Origin: Echiichthys vipera
Lineage: Eukaryota; Chordata; Actinopteri; Perciformes; Trachinidae
Length of the DNA: 64,000 bases
Assembly: GCA_963691815.1 (NCBI GenBank)
Contig: OY829655.1
Span: forward strand, 27,800,439-27,864,438
Direction of reading: 5' to 3'
In this document: piece by piece, positions 1-13,124 of the stretch
How positions within the stretch are numbered: the stretch's first letter is position 1
How the letters are laid out: every line of letters begins with the position of its first letter
The notes under the pieces: model-generated
What the model was told of the DNA's origin: nothing
The model's database searches: none
What the model saw: only the letters and a program-made list of their open reading frames with translations
Translations under genes and position numbers: made by a program

Positions 1-292
1 CTTATTTAGGCTGCTGGTACCCGGGATCTAGTAATTTTGGTCGTAGCCCAGCCTTAATGACCACAGGTGAGGGTAGGAACAAAGACTGAACGGTAGATTG
101 AGAGCTTTGCCTTCTGGCTCAGCTCTCTTTTCGTCACAACGGTGCAGTAAAGCGGATGCAATACTGTCCCCGCTGCTCTAATTCTCCGACCAACGCATTA
201 TAACTGTATGCCAGTCTTTCCGAGGCCTTTGTCTGTTTATTCAAACTGATCAGAATGAAAGTTAAAAAAAACTACATAACGTCAAGGGGGCC

Positions 293-340
293 CTGCATCA
301 TTACATCACATCAGCTGACTGATGTGATGTAATGATGCAG
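293..340. repeat. Perfect 22-bp inverted repeat with 4-nt loop
   Basis: The left arm 293-314 (ctgcatcattacatcacatc plus ag) is matched base for base by the complement in 319-340. The loop is ctga at 315-318. It is a foldback of 48 nt with no mismatch. It has no visible transposon flank. Confidence 0.95.
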
Positions 341-1237
341 ATCAACATTGGCCTCATTAGCCTGTGTAGTTTTGCTAGCCTCATTACCTGACAGTTAATG
401 GCATAAGGAATTTGTTGACACATGGCTATTTTTCTCTGTCATCCTGAGGGCCCGGCGATCTTTGGCGTCTGGAGGTGACCCCGGAGTCGAACATTGTATC
501 AACATCAATCACTACACTTATCTTAATCCGCCCCGTCAGCGGCTAAAACGCATAAATATGCACACAGTCACTATCACATGTGGTATCTGTGTCTGAGGAC
601 CGTCAGGCAACTTAATAATTTATGCCTTGTGTCCTGTTCTGTGCCCAAGATGATTGGGAGGACTGTCACTGTAGATGTCCATTATCTCCTTCTATGGCAA
701 TCTGCTTATTTCCATCCGGCCTCGTCTCTATATTGCCACCGTAAATTTATTAATCATGCCACATTATACGCTCAAGCTCAATTCAGAGCGAACTGGCAGC
801 CCAGGAGTGGCCCTGTGTTATTAAGGTCATGGTCTGAGGGAGATGAAAAACCACTCCTCCCCTCCCTTTCCCCATCCACTGACGAGCTTGAGAGTGGCAA
901 AGCTATGCCTCAGATATGGTGCAGTGGCCGGCCAACCCAAAGCATTTGTGTGTCTAGCCAAGACCTGCCTTACTTCACACATAAATAAAGAAATAAATAA
1001 GCATTACTCAGCAGCAGTGTTTCGGGCATCAATGTGTACGCAGGTCTATGCACAGATACAAAATCACGTAATTTAGGCCCGATAAAATGGCTGTTTTCCA
1101 TAAAATGTAAATTTTATATAATTGTATTTTCTGAATAGCCTCGGATCACAACAGAAGTCATTTAAGGATCCTTTCCTATAGAACAGCTCTACACTTTGTC
1201 TTTTTAGTAAACAAACTAAACAGCCTTATGTTATTTA
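341..1237. other. Intron 2 spacer
   Basis: Non-repetitive to the eye. The open frames present have no conserved features or splice signals. Confidence 0.6.
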
Positions 1238-1446
1238 TCCAAAGACGTGCAGGTGTTCGGTTCATTGATGACTCTAAATCGCCCTTAGGTGTGAATGGTT
1301 GTCTGTCTCTGTTCGTCTCTATGTGTCCTGTGATAGACTGGCGTCCTGTCCAAGGTGTACCCCGCCTCGCGCCCGGTGTCAGCTGGGATCGGCTCCAGCC
1401 CCCCTGCGACCCCGACCCCGGGATAAGCGGTTGAAGATGAATGAAT
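1238..1446 (+). mobile_element. SINE family B, 5'-truncated copy
   Basis: It contains the 'tccaaagacgtgcagg', 'gtgaatggttgtctgtctct' and 'agctgggatcggctccagcc' blocks and ends gaagatgaatgaat. The same 3' two-thirds occur at 20503-20650, 30868-31172 and 56402-56741. The tRNA-like head is missing here. Confidence 0.85.
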
Positions 1447-2004
1447 CTTATTTGCACGACAGCATGTGAATTCTGTCTCTACACGGTCGCGTGTTTCCAA
1501 CCCTCAGAAAACTCCGACAGCGTTGGAGATTCACTTGTTCAAAGATCGTTTGTTAAATTGTTTGGGAAGAGGCTCCACTCCTAACGGGGAAAAAACGAAA
1601 CTGAAACTTCTCAGAGATCCTTTATTATTATTATTATTACAGAATTAAACAAACTGAAATTATGTCTTTATTTTGTTATGTTTGTTGGAGAACATTATTT
1701 GGACCTTTTGGGCAATTAATCAAAAGACATTTTCTGATGCAGAGTGTAGCTCATTGTGCAATACACCGATTTAAAGTTTGCATTGAGGCTCTGATTATTA
1801 TTTTATAATTGTGAACCCCTTATTCTAAAATGCACAACAACAGTGCATTAATGAAAACAGAGATGAAATACTGATTTCTGGTATATCTATCTTGTAAGCA
1901 CAGCGCTCAGATCCTGCACATAGTAACTTTAAGATAAGACCGGCTAACTTCCTCAGAAGAGCCAGGTAACCCTGCCTCTTGCCGTCCGACAACACTGCAC
2001 ACTA
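1447..2004. other. Intron 2 spacer
   Basis: AT-rich sequence with a short TTA run at 1620-1640. No element or exon recognised. Confidence 0.6.
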
Positions 2005-2012
2005 CTCTATAG

Positions 2013-2403
2013 CAGGGATGTCAAAGTCAAACACATCAGAGGGCCATAAAAACAAATTTGCTACAAGCTGAGGGCCGAACTGGTTCAATGTTTATTAAAA
2101 CATATTAAAAACCTATTGAACCAAGACCTAACACAGTGTACCATATTTTATTTAATAACTAAATGAATATTTTGGGGCTGAAAGTTGACATCTGCCCTGA
2201 ATGCTGATGAATAATGAGGCCGAGGCGGCCCACTCGCGGCGCTGCAGTGAGTTTGCGGGCTAACGTTGCATTGTGGGTAATGTAGTTTTGGTGCGTGAAT
2301 AACACCAGCAGGAGGCTGGAGGTGCGGGCCGGTTCTAATACTAATCAAACATCATCCAGGGGGCCAAGATCATTCATTCTTGGCCTTGACTTTGACACCC
2401 ATG
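2013..2403. mobile_element. hAT-type non-autonomous element
   Basis: The ends are cagggatgtcaaagtcaa and, inverted, catgggtgtcaaagtcaa. The element is 391 bp and is flanked by 8-bp target duplications ctctatag (2005-2012) and gtctatag (2404-2411), 7/8 identical. End sequence and duplication length are typical of hAT transposons. No transposase remains. Confidence 0.85.
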
Positions 2404-2411
2404 GTCTATAG

Positions 2412-4397
2412 GATCTGTGACCTTCACAATAGCAACCGATTGCCTGCTTGCTGCCTGTTCTAAATTTAAAAAAAGGGCACAATATGCCGGCCATCTCTTT
2501 CCCAAAGGACCAACAGCCTTTCCTTATCGCTGATGGGCCACGGTTTCATACGCACACACACATACTTACAATGTACAGACACACCAAACCACAGGGCGGT
2601 AAAATATTCATAAATCCCCTCGAGTCAGCGGCTAAGAGCAAGGCCATTACTTTTGCCATTGTTTGAAAAAAGAAAAATTTAAAATCAGCTTAGCTCCCGC
2701 AGAAGAGGCACACAGTGACATGCTTTTGGAGGTTTGGGGAGCTGGAGAGCTGAGCTGGAGTTATGTGCCGCTCTGAGTGACCTCCAGAGTCAGTTTGACT
2801 GATTTGAAGCGCCCGCCCGCCCGCCTGCCCTCGTCTTTCTCATCTCCTTCCAACTCGCCCCATGGAGGCTTCCTATCTGGCTTAACGGAAGGCCTTTCAG
2901 AAGATGCACGAGGGTGGCGGGGATGTGACATCTGAATTGCTTCTGCAGTAAATACATTCATGGCACTTAGGCAGGGGGGTGGCAATAAATTCCCCGTGAA
3001 ATGGAGAGAGTAAAAGAGTCCAGATAGGCCGTTTTTACACAGCTCCAGAGCCGAGAGTGCAAATGGATAGTGGCGTTTGATACGGTAAACAAAGTAAATT
3101 GTATGAAACCTACAAACAAATCTAACAGTTCAATGCTCCCATGATGATGTCACTTCTATCTGTTTCTGGATCAAAACAATGTTTAATTGTCTAAAAAGTC
3201 ACATCTGAATCCAAGTCATGATAATAGGTTATCAAAAACATTTATCCAGTATATATTTTGTTTATTGTAGCTATCATTTTAATACAGTATAATACTGTTT
3301 TAGTGCATTAAGTTCATATTAGTGAGCAGGACCACTTAATGATTGTAGTGGACTGACTGAGTTTGTGTCAATCACCTTTATTTGTTCGTGATTTTGTCCA
3401 TTTGATGAGTTGCTCCTTATTTTTTCTATATATTTATTCTCTATACTGTGCTTGAAGTTCCCAGGATGCTTAGTCCCATTTTAACTGATGTCCTCCCATG
3501 AGTAATGAATACTTACTATGTTGCATTTTGATTTATTTTTTAGGTTAACGAGAGGCAGAGCAGGAGGACCAATGTGTATTCAAACACCTCATTTAAAACC
3601 AGAAAAGCTCCCGACTAAAAACATAATTTATTTTTCTATTACATAAATAATGACCTGTTATCGATTGATAAAATTACAGCACCCTGCGTTTTGACATCAC
3701 AGTAAGGCGGCATATTGATGTTCTCTGGTAATCAAAGACTATACATCACTTTTAGAATATTTTTCACCTCTGTTTCTGTCCTCTAAAATGTCTGACATTG
3801 ACTTTAGTGACTTGGATCTGAGCCCATTTTGTCACTAGAGAGGTGTTTTCACATGTCTCTCTTGAATGAGGAGATGTCTGTGCACTTCTCTGTAACCTCA
3901 CATTTAAACGTATCCCGGGCAGCTTTAGATGTAACGTCACTTATCCGTAAACCAATCACTGTCTAATATGTGAAACTTATTCGACATGGGAAAGGCTTAG
4001 ACACAACACCAGAAAAAAAAAACCTGAAACACCTGGAGCTCAGAGCGGACTGGACTGTCAGTACAGAGAGAAAACACACTTCCATCATAGCTGTCAGCCA
4101 CTGACAGTTACAAGCTAACAAGCTAACAAACAACAGAAACTAAGACAAGATGCTAACTACACTTAGCATTCTGATACGCCTCCTAGTCGACCGTTTTAGT
4201 GCACAACATATTCCTCATCTGAGTCTGACTGACATCAGGTTCAAGACACTGACACTAACTTAGCTGGAGGCGGCTTTTATTAAGGTTAGAGGGTTCCTTG
4301 TACATAATTCTCTTTCTTTCGGGACCTTGTGATCAAATGGATTCGGGTAAATCAGTGGCGATACCCAGTCATAGGACATAGTCATTATTCAAAACCA
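2412..4397. other. Intron 2 spacer
   Basis: About 2 kb without a recognised element. A short gcccgcccgc run sits at 2811-2823 and an A-run at 4010-4021. Confidence 0.55.
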
Positions 4398-4408
4398 ACT
4401 TGTATTGC

Positions 4409-4776
4409 GGGGGGCTGGAGTCTCCCTTAGAGAGAGGGGGAGAAGTTCAGCATCCGTGAGGAACTCGGAGTAGAGCCGCTGCTCCTTTGCGTTGAAAGGA
4501 GCCAGTTGAGGTGGTTCAGGATCATCTGGTAAGGATGAACCCTGGGCGCCTCCCTAGGGAGGTGTTCCAGGCACGTCCAGCTGGGAGGAGACCTCGGGGA
4601 AGACCCAGGACCAGGTGGAGAGATTAGATCTCCACACTGGCCTGGGAACGCCTCAGGATCCCCCAGTTAGAGCTGGTTAATGTGGCCCGGGAAAGGGAAG
4701 TTTGGGGTCCCCTGCTAAAGCTGCTGCCCCTGCGACCCGGCCCCGGATAAGAGGCTGAAGATGAGATGAGATGGGG
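4409..4776 (+). mobile_element. Non-LTR retrotransposon 3' end (copy 1)
   Basis: One of six copies of the same LINE 3' end. It begins at ggctggagtctccc and ends with the gaagatgagatgagatg tail. Imperfect 11-bp flanking repeats acttgtattgc (4398-4408) and acttctattgc (4777-4787) look like a target-site duplication. The reverse-transcriptase C-terminal tract is broken by stops. Confidence 0.9.
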
Positions 4777-4787
4777 ACTTCTATTGC

Positions 4788-7700
4788 CATACATATTTGT
4801 ACCCAGCTCTTCACCTTCACTTAGATTACCACTTCAACTTTGGCAGAGACGGACGGTGAACTTAAGGATGCTGTGGCAGTTTGAATGTGTATATGAACAT
4901 GTTGAACATTGAATATGTTGCTCTTAACATATGCAAAACACACCCACACTGCTGATTTAAAGGGTTTTCCTGATGGCTATAAGGCTGATTTGTCTCCCCT
5001 CTCTTACTAAATACATGCAAATATCAAAAGCCATGCAAACGACATACTGTATGCCAAATATCACAATGTCACATATCACACAAACTTTAGCGAAGGCTGC
5101 AATTAGCACAGAACTGCAGGTGGCAAAAAGTACCAGCATTTCTGAAGCTGTTTATAAATACATAATGACCTCATTTGATCGTGCCTTGAGTGCTATTACT
5201 GAACGAGCCGGAGAAGAGACTGACCAGGAATGTCTTGTGATAAACTTCAAAATTCAGTGCATTTTATTCACTTCAGTTGTCAGGTGCTTTCCTCCACGGG
5301 TCCCTTCCTGGCACAGATGAAAGTAACAGAGGAGCGTTGTGGGCTGGTAGTCTTTCAAAGTCAGCTTTGTTTTGCTTATTTTAAAAGGAAAAGGGGCAAG
5401 AAAATATGTGGCAAGGCAATTGTTGAGTTGATCAGGCTGTTGGCATTTAAAGGCAGAGCACACAAAGTGAACTCCCGAATAAGCATCAAAATTCAGGTAA
5501 TCATTAGCACTAAAAGGTAGAAAATTATTAAAATTAACATTTTGCTTTCAGCACATTTTGGTTTCCTTAAATGTCTCTTTTAAGTGGCTTTAACTGCTGC
5601 AGGTGCAAACATCAACTGCAAACTGCAACAGGTTAGGCAATGACTAATGATACCTTATGTTCACATGTTAAATTTAGTTTTTAATCCCATGTTTACCCGT
5701 AGTTAAGCTGATTGCATGCTCCCACCACATAAAATATTAAAGGATTCTACACATGCAACACTTCTGTTGGGTCCCTGAGGAGCTGCAGGAACCCATTCCC
5801 ACACTGCAGCCCTCCGCCTTGCGCTTTGGCAGCCAATCTGAAATGTCAGGTATCAGAGTTATTGAAAGCATAAAATTTTCCCTGCGCTGCCTGCTCGCTC
5901 TTGAAAAAAATGGAGCTTGATCTATGATGCCCCTGCATACAGGTTGCTTCTTCTTTATCTCTTGCAGTGCTGCACAGTCGACATGACCAAAGCTGTCACC
6001 GAGACCATCCTATCAATTCATGATATACAGACACGCACACATGCTCACACTCAGGCGCGCACATACAGTACATACACAGGTGGACCTTTGTATAAGCCGA
6101 AAGACTAACGGTGAAAACGCATCTCCCTGTCCGAGCTGTGATCTGACTCGTTAGTCCAGACGGAGAAAAGATGACCCCGGTTTTATTTGGTCTTTTCTGT
6201 TGAACTAGTGGTTTAAAAAAAGAAAAGAAACAAAGCTGGAGATAGAGCTGTTCTGTTGCGGTGGCAGCCCTGGGGAAAAGAGAGCCGATGTAAGGTAATC
6301 CTGTCCTCTGTCAGCCCGACTGTCACTCTCTCTCTCTGTCACCTTAACTCTAATTGGTGAGGCTCATTACAACGCTGCTGTACTTAAAACGATTGAGATG
6401 CCCTCTGCCTTACACCCAATAAAGGAATTTACCACCAGTCCTCCAGTCCAACACTTACTCAAATTAGGGCGTGTCCATGCATTATTCTACGATGGTTACC
6501 CCCCCTGTTAACACCTTGTAGTTATGCCATTTAAATAGCCTATAGGGCTGACTCCCTGAGAGTCAAATCATCTGTCAGCAAACCCCTTTTTAATGCTTTT
6601 TCGTCAGTCAGTGTGCGTTGATGACATGGCAAATAAAGTCACACGCACAAACCATGGTAAACAGTACTAGGAAGGGTGTCTGGCCCAAACTGTCCATGTG
6701 GAAACTGAACAAATCAGTAAACTGCGCGGTCCTTGTCTGTATTTATTTCTATAGATTTGTGCTTGTTAAGGATTCAGGTATCAGTTGTTTTGATTGTAAG
6801 TTTTTATTATTGTGAGTTGAGCGCGTTATATCCTATTTTTGATGATGTTTTGTCTCCATAGCAGCCATTTTATTTTAGTGCAAGCTCACTGTATAAAATG
6901 AGCTGTTGTGACGTCTAGGATAATCACAGCCTCGTGAAACTTTACGACCTCAAACTAGAGACCTGGGGCGTTCAGAGGATGGATGGCTCTCCTATGTATA
7001 CTGACAATAAGGGGGTTTCTGAACCGTTTCCAGAACAGCAGCGCTCGCCATACAATCTCTGAAAAAATGCATGAAATCTCCCAAAGTCAAAAATGTTTTA
7101 TTCCAAATCACAGCCTGGATTTTTCTACGGTGTTCCTCGAGGTCTGGTAAATAATGGTGAAACTGTGCACCAAATCTCAGCTTTCAGATGATGTGTATAA
7201 CTACTCATGACCTGCTATCTCCCCCTAAACATCCCCTGACCATCACCCTCAACACCCTAAAAAGGGGTTGGGCATGATAGGGGTTACATTGTACCATAAT
7301 GCAATGCCATGCAAAATCAAACCCACTTTCTGAAAGGTTAATACCTGTACTCAGGAATACATTGAGCAGGTGGGAGCCCAGTTGACATATAGCACCATAC
7401 ATAATGTATAGAAAGACATAATGGCTTGGGCTTCAAATGTCACATTCCTACCACATGCTACGAAAGGCTGGCTTACAAGAAACCATCAAGCATGACACGG
7501 CCAAACATGATTGCCTCACAAAAAACAATTTGTAGCCCAGCTACAATCCATGTTCTAAAGGACGCAAAACATAATAAACAACAGCAGGATTGTCAACCTG
7601 CCCCTTTACTTTACTCCAGATAGCTTTTTTTAATGTGTTTTCAACCCTACCCATCCTGCCAGACTCATATATATACTGTATATATGCCTATATAGATGGT

Positions 7701-8009
7701 TTTAAGAGCGGCTGAACGAGGGATATTCCTATTGCTATTCGATATTTGGTGTCTGCCAAATGACACTGAGCTTAGGAGAGACAGAAGGGAGGAGAGAGTG
7801 CTGCTGCAGGGGTGTAAGACATGGAGGGGATGGTCAGAAGGAGATATTGAGGGGGGAAAAACACAAGAATAAAAATTGAAAAAAGTGACAAGAAAAAGAG
7901 TGAGAGGGGGAGAGAAAGGGTTCAATACAAAGCTAGGAGGGAAGAATTAGAACGAGACAGAGTGGTGAAAGCTGAGCTATGCCCTACCCCACGAGATGAT
8001 TGTGCTGCA
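4788..8009. other. Intron 2 spacer
   Basis: 3.2 kb with no recognised element or exon. It has a CA-rich stretch around 6028-6075 and a small TATATACTGTATATA palindrome near 7670-7685. Confidence 0.55.
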
Positions 8010-8032
8010 AACACACACACACACACACACAC
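8010..8032. repeat. (AC)n microsatellite
   Basis: About 11 AC units. Confidence 0.95.
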
Positions 8033-8322
8033 ATACAGTGAAGGCCTGGTGTGCAATCGAAATACAAGGCCATCTGCGCAGCGCTGTCAAGGCTTCATGA
8101 GAGAAAGGATTAGGGAGGATGCTAGAGAGAAAAAGAGAAAAGGGGGATGGAGAAGGGGATACCCGTTGCCCGTCTCTGCAGATTTTCCACGTCTGCAATG
8201 GAAACATTTGCTTTGTCTTTATGGGCAGCACCATTTAGATGGCACTTAAAGAGCACTGCTTTGGCCACTGATTTGTCTGGGCTTCACAGCCTGAGTCCAT
8301 AGCTCTCTGTAGAGGGAGACAT

Positions 8323-8323
8323 G

Positions 8324-8359
<36 letters not shown>
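8323..8359. repeat. (CT)n microsatellite
   Basis: Pure CT run of about 18 units. Confidence 0.95.
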
Positions 8360-8360
<1 letters not shown>

Positions 8361-8780
8361 ATGCCAGCCACAAAACAGTAATCGCGCTTATCACTCAACG
8401 GTCACAGCTGAGTGACTGTCCAACTTCTGACTGCCTTTGAGCATTGCACCGCCTCCCGATGAGCCGAAGTAGACCACGTCCTCTTTTCCTCTGAAGTCTG
8501 TGGCGCTTCTGCACTGCAATTACCAATCAGCTGTCAGTCGAAGCCAGTCCGTGTTATTTCCCTGTAATATGTCATTAAAGTCTGTGTTCATTCAGAGATT
8601 TGTTTTCAAAAAACATTCTACACGTTGGAAAAATGATTGTTGCCAAAATGTGAAAAGACTGTAATTCATGTAATACTGAATTATGGAGTTGGAGCATTGA
8701 GTAGTTTTTCTAATTTTGGGGGGTTTGGGATTTTTTTTTATCATGGCTCGATGATGCACTTGAGCCGCAGAGACATTTAA

Positions 8781-9024
8781 GCCCCAGCACCAGCCCCAGC
8801 ACCAGCCCCAGCAACAGAACCAGCACCAGCACCAGCACCAGCACCAGCACCAGCACCAGCACCAGCACCAGCCCCAGCACTAGCCCCAGCCCCAGCACTA
8901 GCCCCAGCACCAGCACCAGCCCCAGCCCCAGCCCCAGCCCCAGCACCAGCGCCAGCACCAGCCCCAGCATCAGCCCCAGCCCCAGCCCCAGCACCAGCGC
9001 CAGCACCAGCCCCAGCCCCAGCGC
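8781..9024. repeat. Hexamer minisatellite (CCAGCM)n
   Basis: About 40 tandem hexamers alternate between CCAGCA and CCAGCC, with occasional CTAGCC and CCAGCG variants. On the minus strand it stays open in two frames, giving artefactual Gly-Ala and Leu-Gly/Val repeats; neither has gene features. Confidence 0.95.
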
Positions 9025-9286
9025 TCTCCATTGACTTTGTACTGTGTGAAGTCTCCTCCTTGTCAATTCTGTCTGCTAGCAAAGGACCCAGAACTACGTT
9101 TTAACAAGCTGTTGACTCTAAACACTGAGCTTTCATGAAGTGAATACAGACTTAAGCTCAATGCTAACATATAAATGGGAATTAACCATTAACGTGGAAA
9201 GTAGCTTTGCAAATATTACATCATCTTGCTTAGTTTTTATGATTTCAAAGCCTTAAAATTTTTAATACTTGGCGGTATTTTTACTA

Positions 9287-9642
9287 TTATTATTATTATT
9301 ATGGCTTAGATTTATATAGTGGCTTTCTCAGTGCTCAAGGCGCTTTACAGAGTCCAGATTAGATTCATTCACGCAGACATAAATGGTGGTGGTAAACTAC
9401 GTAGTGGTCCAAGGTGCCCTGGGGTAGACTGATGGAAGCGCAGCAGCCAATCAGCGCCTACGGCCCCTCCGACCACCTCTTCAAACATACGGCCGTCCCA
9501 CACATTCACACGAGGCAAGGTGGGTGAAGTGTCTTGCCCAAGGACACAACGACCATGACACAAGTAGGGCAGGGCGGGGATTGAACCGCCAACCCTTCGG
9601 GAATTCGCCGACTCGCTCTACCAACTGATCCACAGTCGCCCC
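9287..9642 (-). mobile_element. tRNA-derived SINE, family A variant
   Basis: On the minus strand it has a tRNA-like head (ggcgactgtggatcagttgg, then a B-box-like ggttcaatccc), a body with the 'gtgtcttgcccaaggacac' block, and a tail gcgccttgagc... ending in an ATA/TTA microsatellite at 9287-9302. Layout matches family A SINEs but the body is diverged. Confidence 0.8.
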
Positions 9643-10833
9643 ATAACATTAGGACACATAAGGATTAGAAACTTCATCTTATAACACATAATTCAATACG
9701 TTTGTAGCAGTAAAACATTGAAAAACAACTTCTCATCCTCGACATGTTATTCAATGTTGCTTGATTTTGGCATTTCTTTCGTTATTTTCTTTCGTCTATA
9801 ATCAGAACGGGTCTGAACCCCAAAATAAGAGATACATTGCAAGCAAAAGTATAATTGTGCAATGGTAGAAAGGCTGCTTGCATAAATGAGTTGATTATGA
9901 GAAAACCAAGCAACCTCGCATCCAAAGTGAAATGAAGTTATATTAAGAATTCTTTATTGAAAAATAATGACAACCTGGGGGAGGGAGCATTACCTTCTAC
10001 CATTAGATTAAACACCCTTTTGATTCCTGTATTACCGACTACAAATTGTCTAGACTAACTAGTGTTTCCACCAATATTGAAGCAGAAACCTTATTGAAAG
10101 TGAACTGTGCCTTCGTACCACGGCCCATTAACTGCAGCAGCGAGCTTATTTCAACAGCTCTGGGCCAGCAATACTTCATGATGTGGCAGGTGAATAGTAC
10201 TGGAACAGTTAATAGTCAAATTCATTCCATTCCTTTCCTTTTATTGCCCTAAAGCTCTCTCAATCTTCAGAGAAAGGTTTAATGGCCACTAATGTTTCGG
10301 GGCTGTAATTAGCAGAAGAGCGCCGAGCTGTGAGTGGATGGAAGTGGTGGAAAAGGAGTGATTTTTTTTTTGTTCCGTACAGTCGAAGTATGTTTTTTCT
10401 CAAAGGCATAAACCTGATTTCTATTTCTGGAAGGAACAAAAGAGCTTGAGTGGCACGACCGGTCCACGGAGTAGCGAAAGGACGCTGCCGGATCTGACTG
10501 ATTTTCCTGATTTCTCTCAACAGTTAATGCAACCAGCAACCAGCAGCTATTTAATCCACAGATACCAGTGCAGAGAGGTCACGGTCGCTCATCATGATCA
10601 CCAAATCAAATGGATGCAAATGGATTAGCCAGGTAAAATGTCTCAAAAACAGTCAGTTTCTCAGTTTCTGAGAATTGAAATGTGAAAAAAAAAAGGAAAT
10701 TTGCCTATTTCGCCCATTTCACTCCATGCAAGCTTATATTTTTGTACATGAACTCAAGTTCAGCATTAGAAATAGGGGGAAAATTGATTTTAAGATGCAT
10801 CATAATTCTCTCCGATGGAGATAAGACAACAAT
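9643..10833. other. Intron 2 spacer
   Basis: Mostly AT-rich single-copy-looking DNA. No exon-like segment with paired splice sites seen. Confidence 0.55.
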
Positions 10834-11055
10834 GGGGCGGCAGTTTCTCAGTCCATAGGTGACTTGGCTGGGAACCGGAGGGTTGCCGGTTTGAGTCCCT
10901 GTGTGGACCATGAATGGAGCGTAGGCTGGAGATGTGCCAGTTCATCGAGGTGCTGTTAAGCAAGGCACCGAACCCCCAACTGCTCGGAGCACTGGTCACT
11001 GGCAGCCCCCTCGCTCTAACATCTCTCCATTAATTGCATGTCTATAGGTCCTGTT

Positions 11056-11118
<63 letters not shown>

Positions 11119-11183
11119 AATAATAATAGAGTAAAAAAATCTAATTTCCCCGTTGCGAGACAAATAAAGGAATCTTCTTCTTC
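10834..11183 (+). mobile_element. SINE family C copy with expanded GT run
   Basis: The tRNA-like head is ggcggcagtttctcagtcc plus a ggtttgagtccc B box, followed by 'gcaaggcaccgaacccccaa' and a tail atttccccgttgcg...aataaagg...cttcttcttc. A (GT)30 run at 11057-11117 interrupts the body. A second copy at 23921-24267 lacks the expansion. Confidence 0.88.
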
Positions 11184-12513
11184 AATATGCAACTGAACTT
11201 GCACATATTGTATTGTATATATTGCTACCATGTGCCTTTACCGCCCCTTGTACGCCTTCCCCTGTATAAACACGGAATGATCAACAGGTCAGAGTCTCAT
11301 AATGTAGGGATGGGCACAAGTAACATTTCCCAGAACAAGTTATCCCCACAAATACTCAAGGGGGGGATCGATTTCAAGAAGAGGGAAATCTATATTTAGA
11401 AAGCATCCTCCAGAAACTCTCATTGCCTCTGAGACTTCTCTGGTTTTCACTTATCTGGTCCTGTTCAGCTCCAACAACCAGTTATTTACATTTTTGTGGT
11501 AAAATGAGGAAGTGTTGTTATAAATAAGTGACAAAACTTCCGCTCGGAACAGCCGCGTTGTGCAGCACAGATCTGAGGGTTTTTTTTTAAAAGAGAGAAA
11601 AGATGGAGTTCAACCTCTTGAGTTCATAGCCGCGAGCAATCAATTACTCACGCCCATCCCCATTATGATGAGCACTGCTGATCATTTTTTCTCATTGATA
11701 ATATGCCAGTATTTGAGAGCTTTAACTGTTGCAGTAAGGATGCAGGTTGTAGCTAACTAAATTTAAAGATAATGAAAGTGAATTCAGCTGTTTATTTAGA
11801 TTTTGATAATTGAAAAAGTAAAATTAGGTATAAGCAAGAAGATGCACAGTGAAAAAATAAAGAAATCATGCAAAGGAATAAAAAAATCTATTGCATCAAG
11901 TCTCATCAAGATGCCTCAGTAATAATACATCCAGCAGAACCCTCTGAATTGTAATCAAACCCTGTGGTACCGAGGGAGTCACATCCCTAGTGAACATGTT
12001 CTGGATCCCAATGCAACAGCTGCTTAAGAACAACAAGTGTGACCCCGATACGGCTTCCCTGGTTAATATGAAGAGCGTGACAAAAACGTGGCACCAGCTC
12101 TGCACAGTCAAAAGCAATAACTGATATCAGCACATATATTTAAAAAAAGAAAAGTTGAAGGCTGGCCTGATTTTCTTTTAGTTTTATCATTGTGTTAAAA
12201 TGTGTTGTAGTTGCGGGTATTTAATGGCACCACCACCACACAGCTACAAATTTCCCCTCTCAGCTGAAGAAAATTGATAAATAACCTAAATTAATCATCG
12301 AAATCCCTGCTCCAACGATTATAACCAGAAGCCATGATTGCACTAATTGATCCTTCTCAGTGATGAACGGCGCGTGGAGCCAGATTTGTAATCAAACTTA
12401 AACAACCCTTAGAAGTAATGCAGGAAAGGCTGACTTGAGGTCAGGCAGATGGTGTAATCCCATAAAAAAAGGAATGTGATCGGGTTAACAACTACCACTG
12501 CATGAATTACATC
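11184..12513. other. Intron 2 spacer
   Basis: No recognised element. Two short open frames here have no splice or domain support. Confidence 0.55.
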
Positions 12514-12516
12514 TTA

Positions 12517-13121
12517 GGGCGCACTCACACTGTCCATCCGTCCCGTGCCCAAAAATGTTTCACAGCTAAAGTCTAGTTCCTTTGACCAGTGTGAGTGCAA
12601 CCGTACCGCGTCTAGTTGCGGCACATTTGCCGTCCACGGCCCGTTTGGGAGAGTTGGGCTTTTGTAAAGCACGTTTGCACATGTACGAGCACGAGCGTGC
12701 GCATGTGTACGAGCACGAGGCCTACGGCGGTTCTGAGGTCATTGTATGTGCGACTGTTCAGACATAGAAAATAGAAGGAGGGACCATGCGCGGACATTTA
12801 ACAACAACAACAATGGCAGCGAAAGGTTCACGTTGGTGTGATGCGGAGGTGGAGTGTTTACTGCAGATTTGGTCGATGAAAAGATTCAAAAACAGTCGAC
12901 AAGACGCACAAAAACTCAGAGGTCTATGGAAAGATTTGTAAACAAAGCCACGCATCGCGATGACGTCAATCAATGCGTGTGACGTGTTACGGCGTGATGA
13001 TGTATGGACATGCAAGAAGCATTCTCCGAGGCCCAGGTAGTGTGAGTACAAACGGGCCTGGAGGGGGGGAAAGTACCCTAAAGCTCGGGGAAAGGTACGG
13101 ACAGACGGTGTGAGTGCGCCC
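12517..13121 (+). mobile_element. PIF/Harbinger-type element (copy H1, complete)
   Basis: 605 bp with terminal inverted repeats gggcgcactcacactgtcc / ggacggtgtgagtgcgccc (approximate inside) and 3-bp target duplications TTA at 12514-12516 and 13122-13124, the Harbinger hallmark. The interior (12813 to about 12956) contains a broken Myb/SANT-like ORF: RWCDAEVECLLQIW in one frame, DEKIQKQ in the next, HKNSEVYGKICKQ in the third. Such a domain belongs to the DNA-binding protein of Harbinger transposons. No DDE transposase is present. Confidence 0.88.
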
Positions 13122-13124
13122 TTA

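Noticed and set aside
9369..9563. Minus-strand open frame with Cys and His residues
   Set aside because: Lies inside the family A SINE variant.
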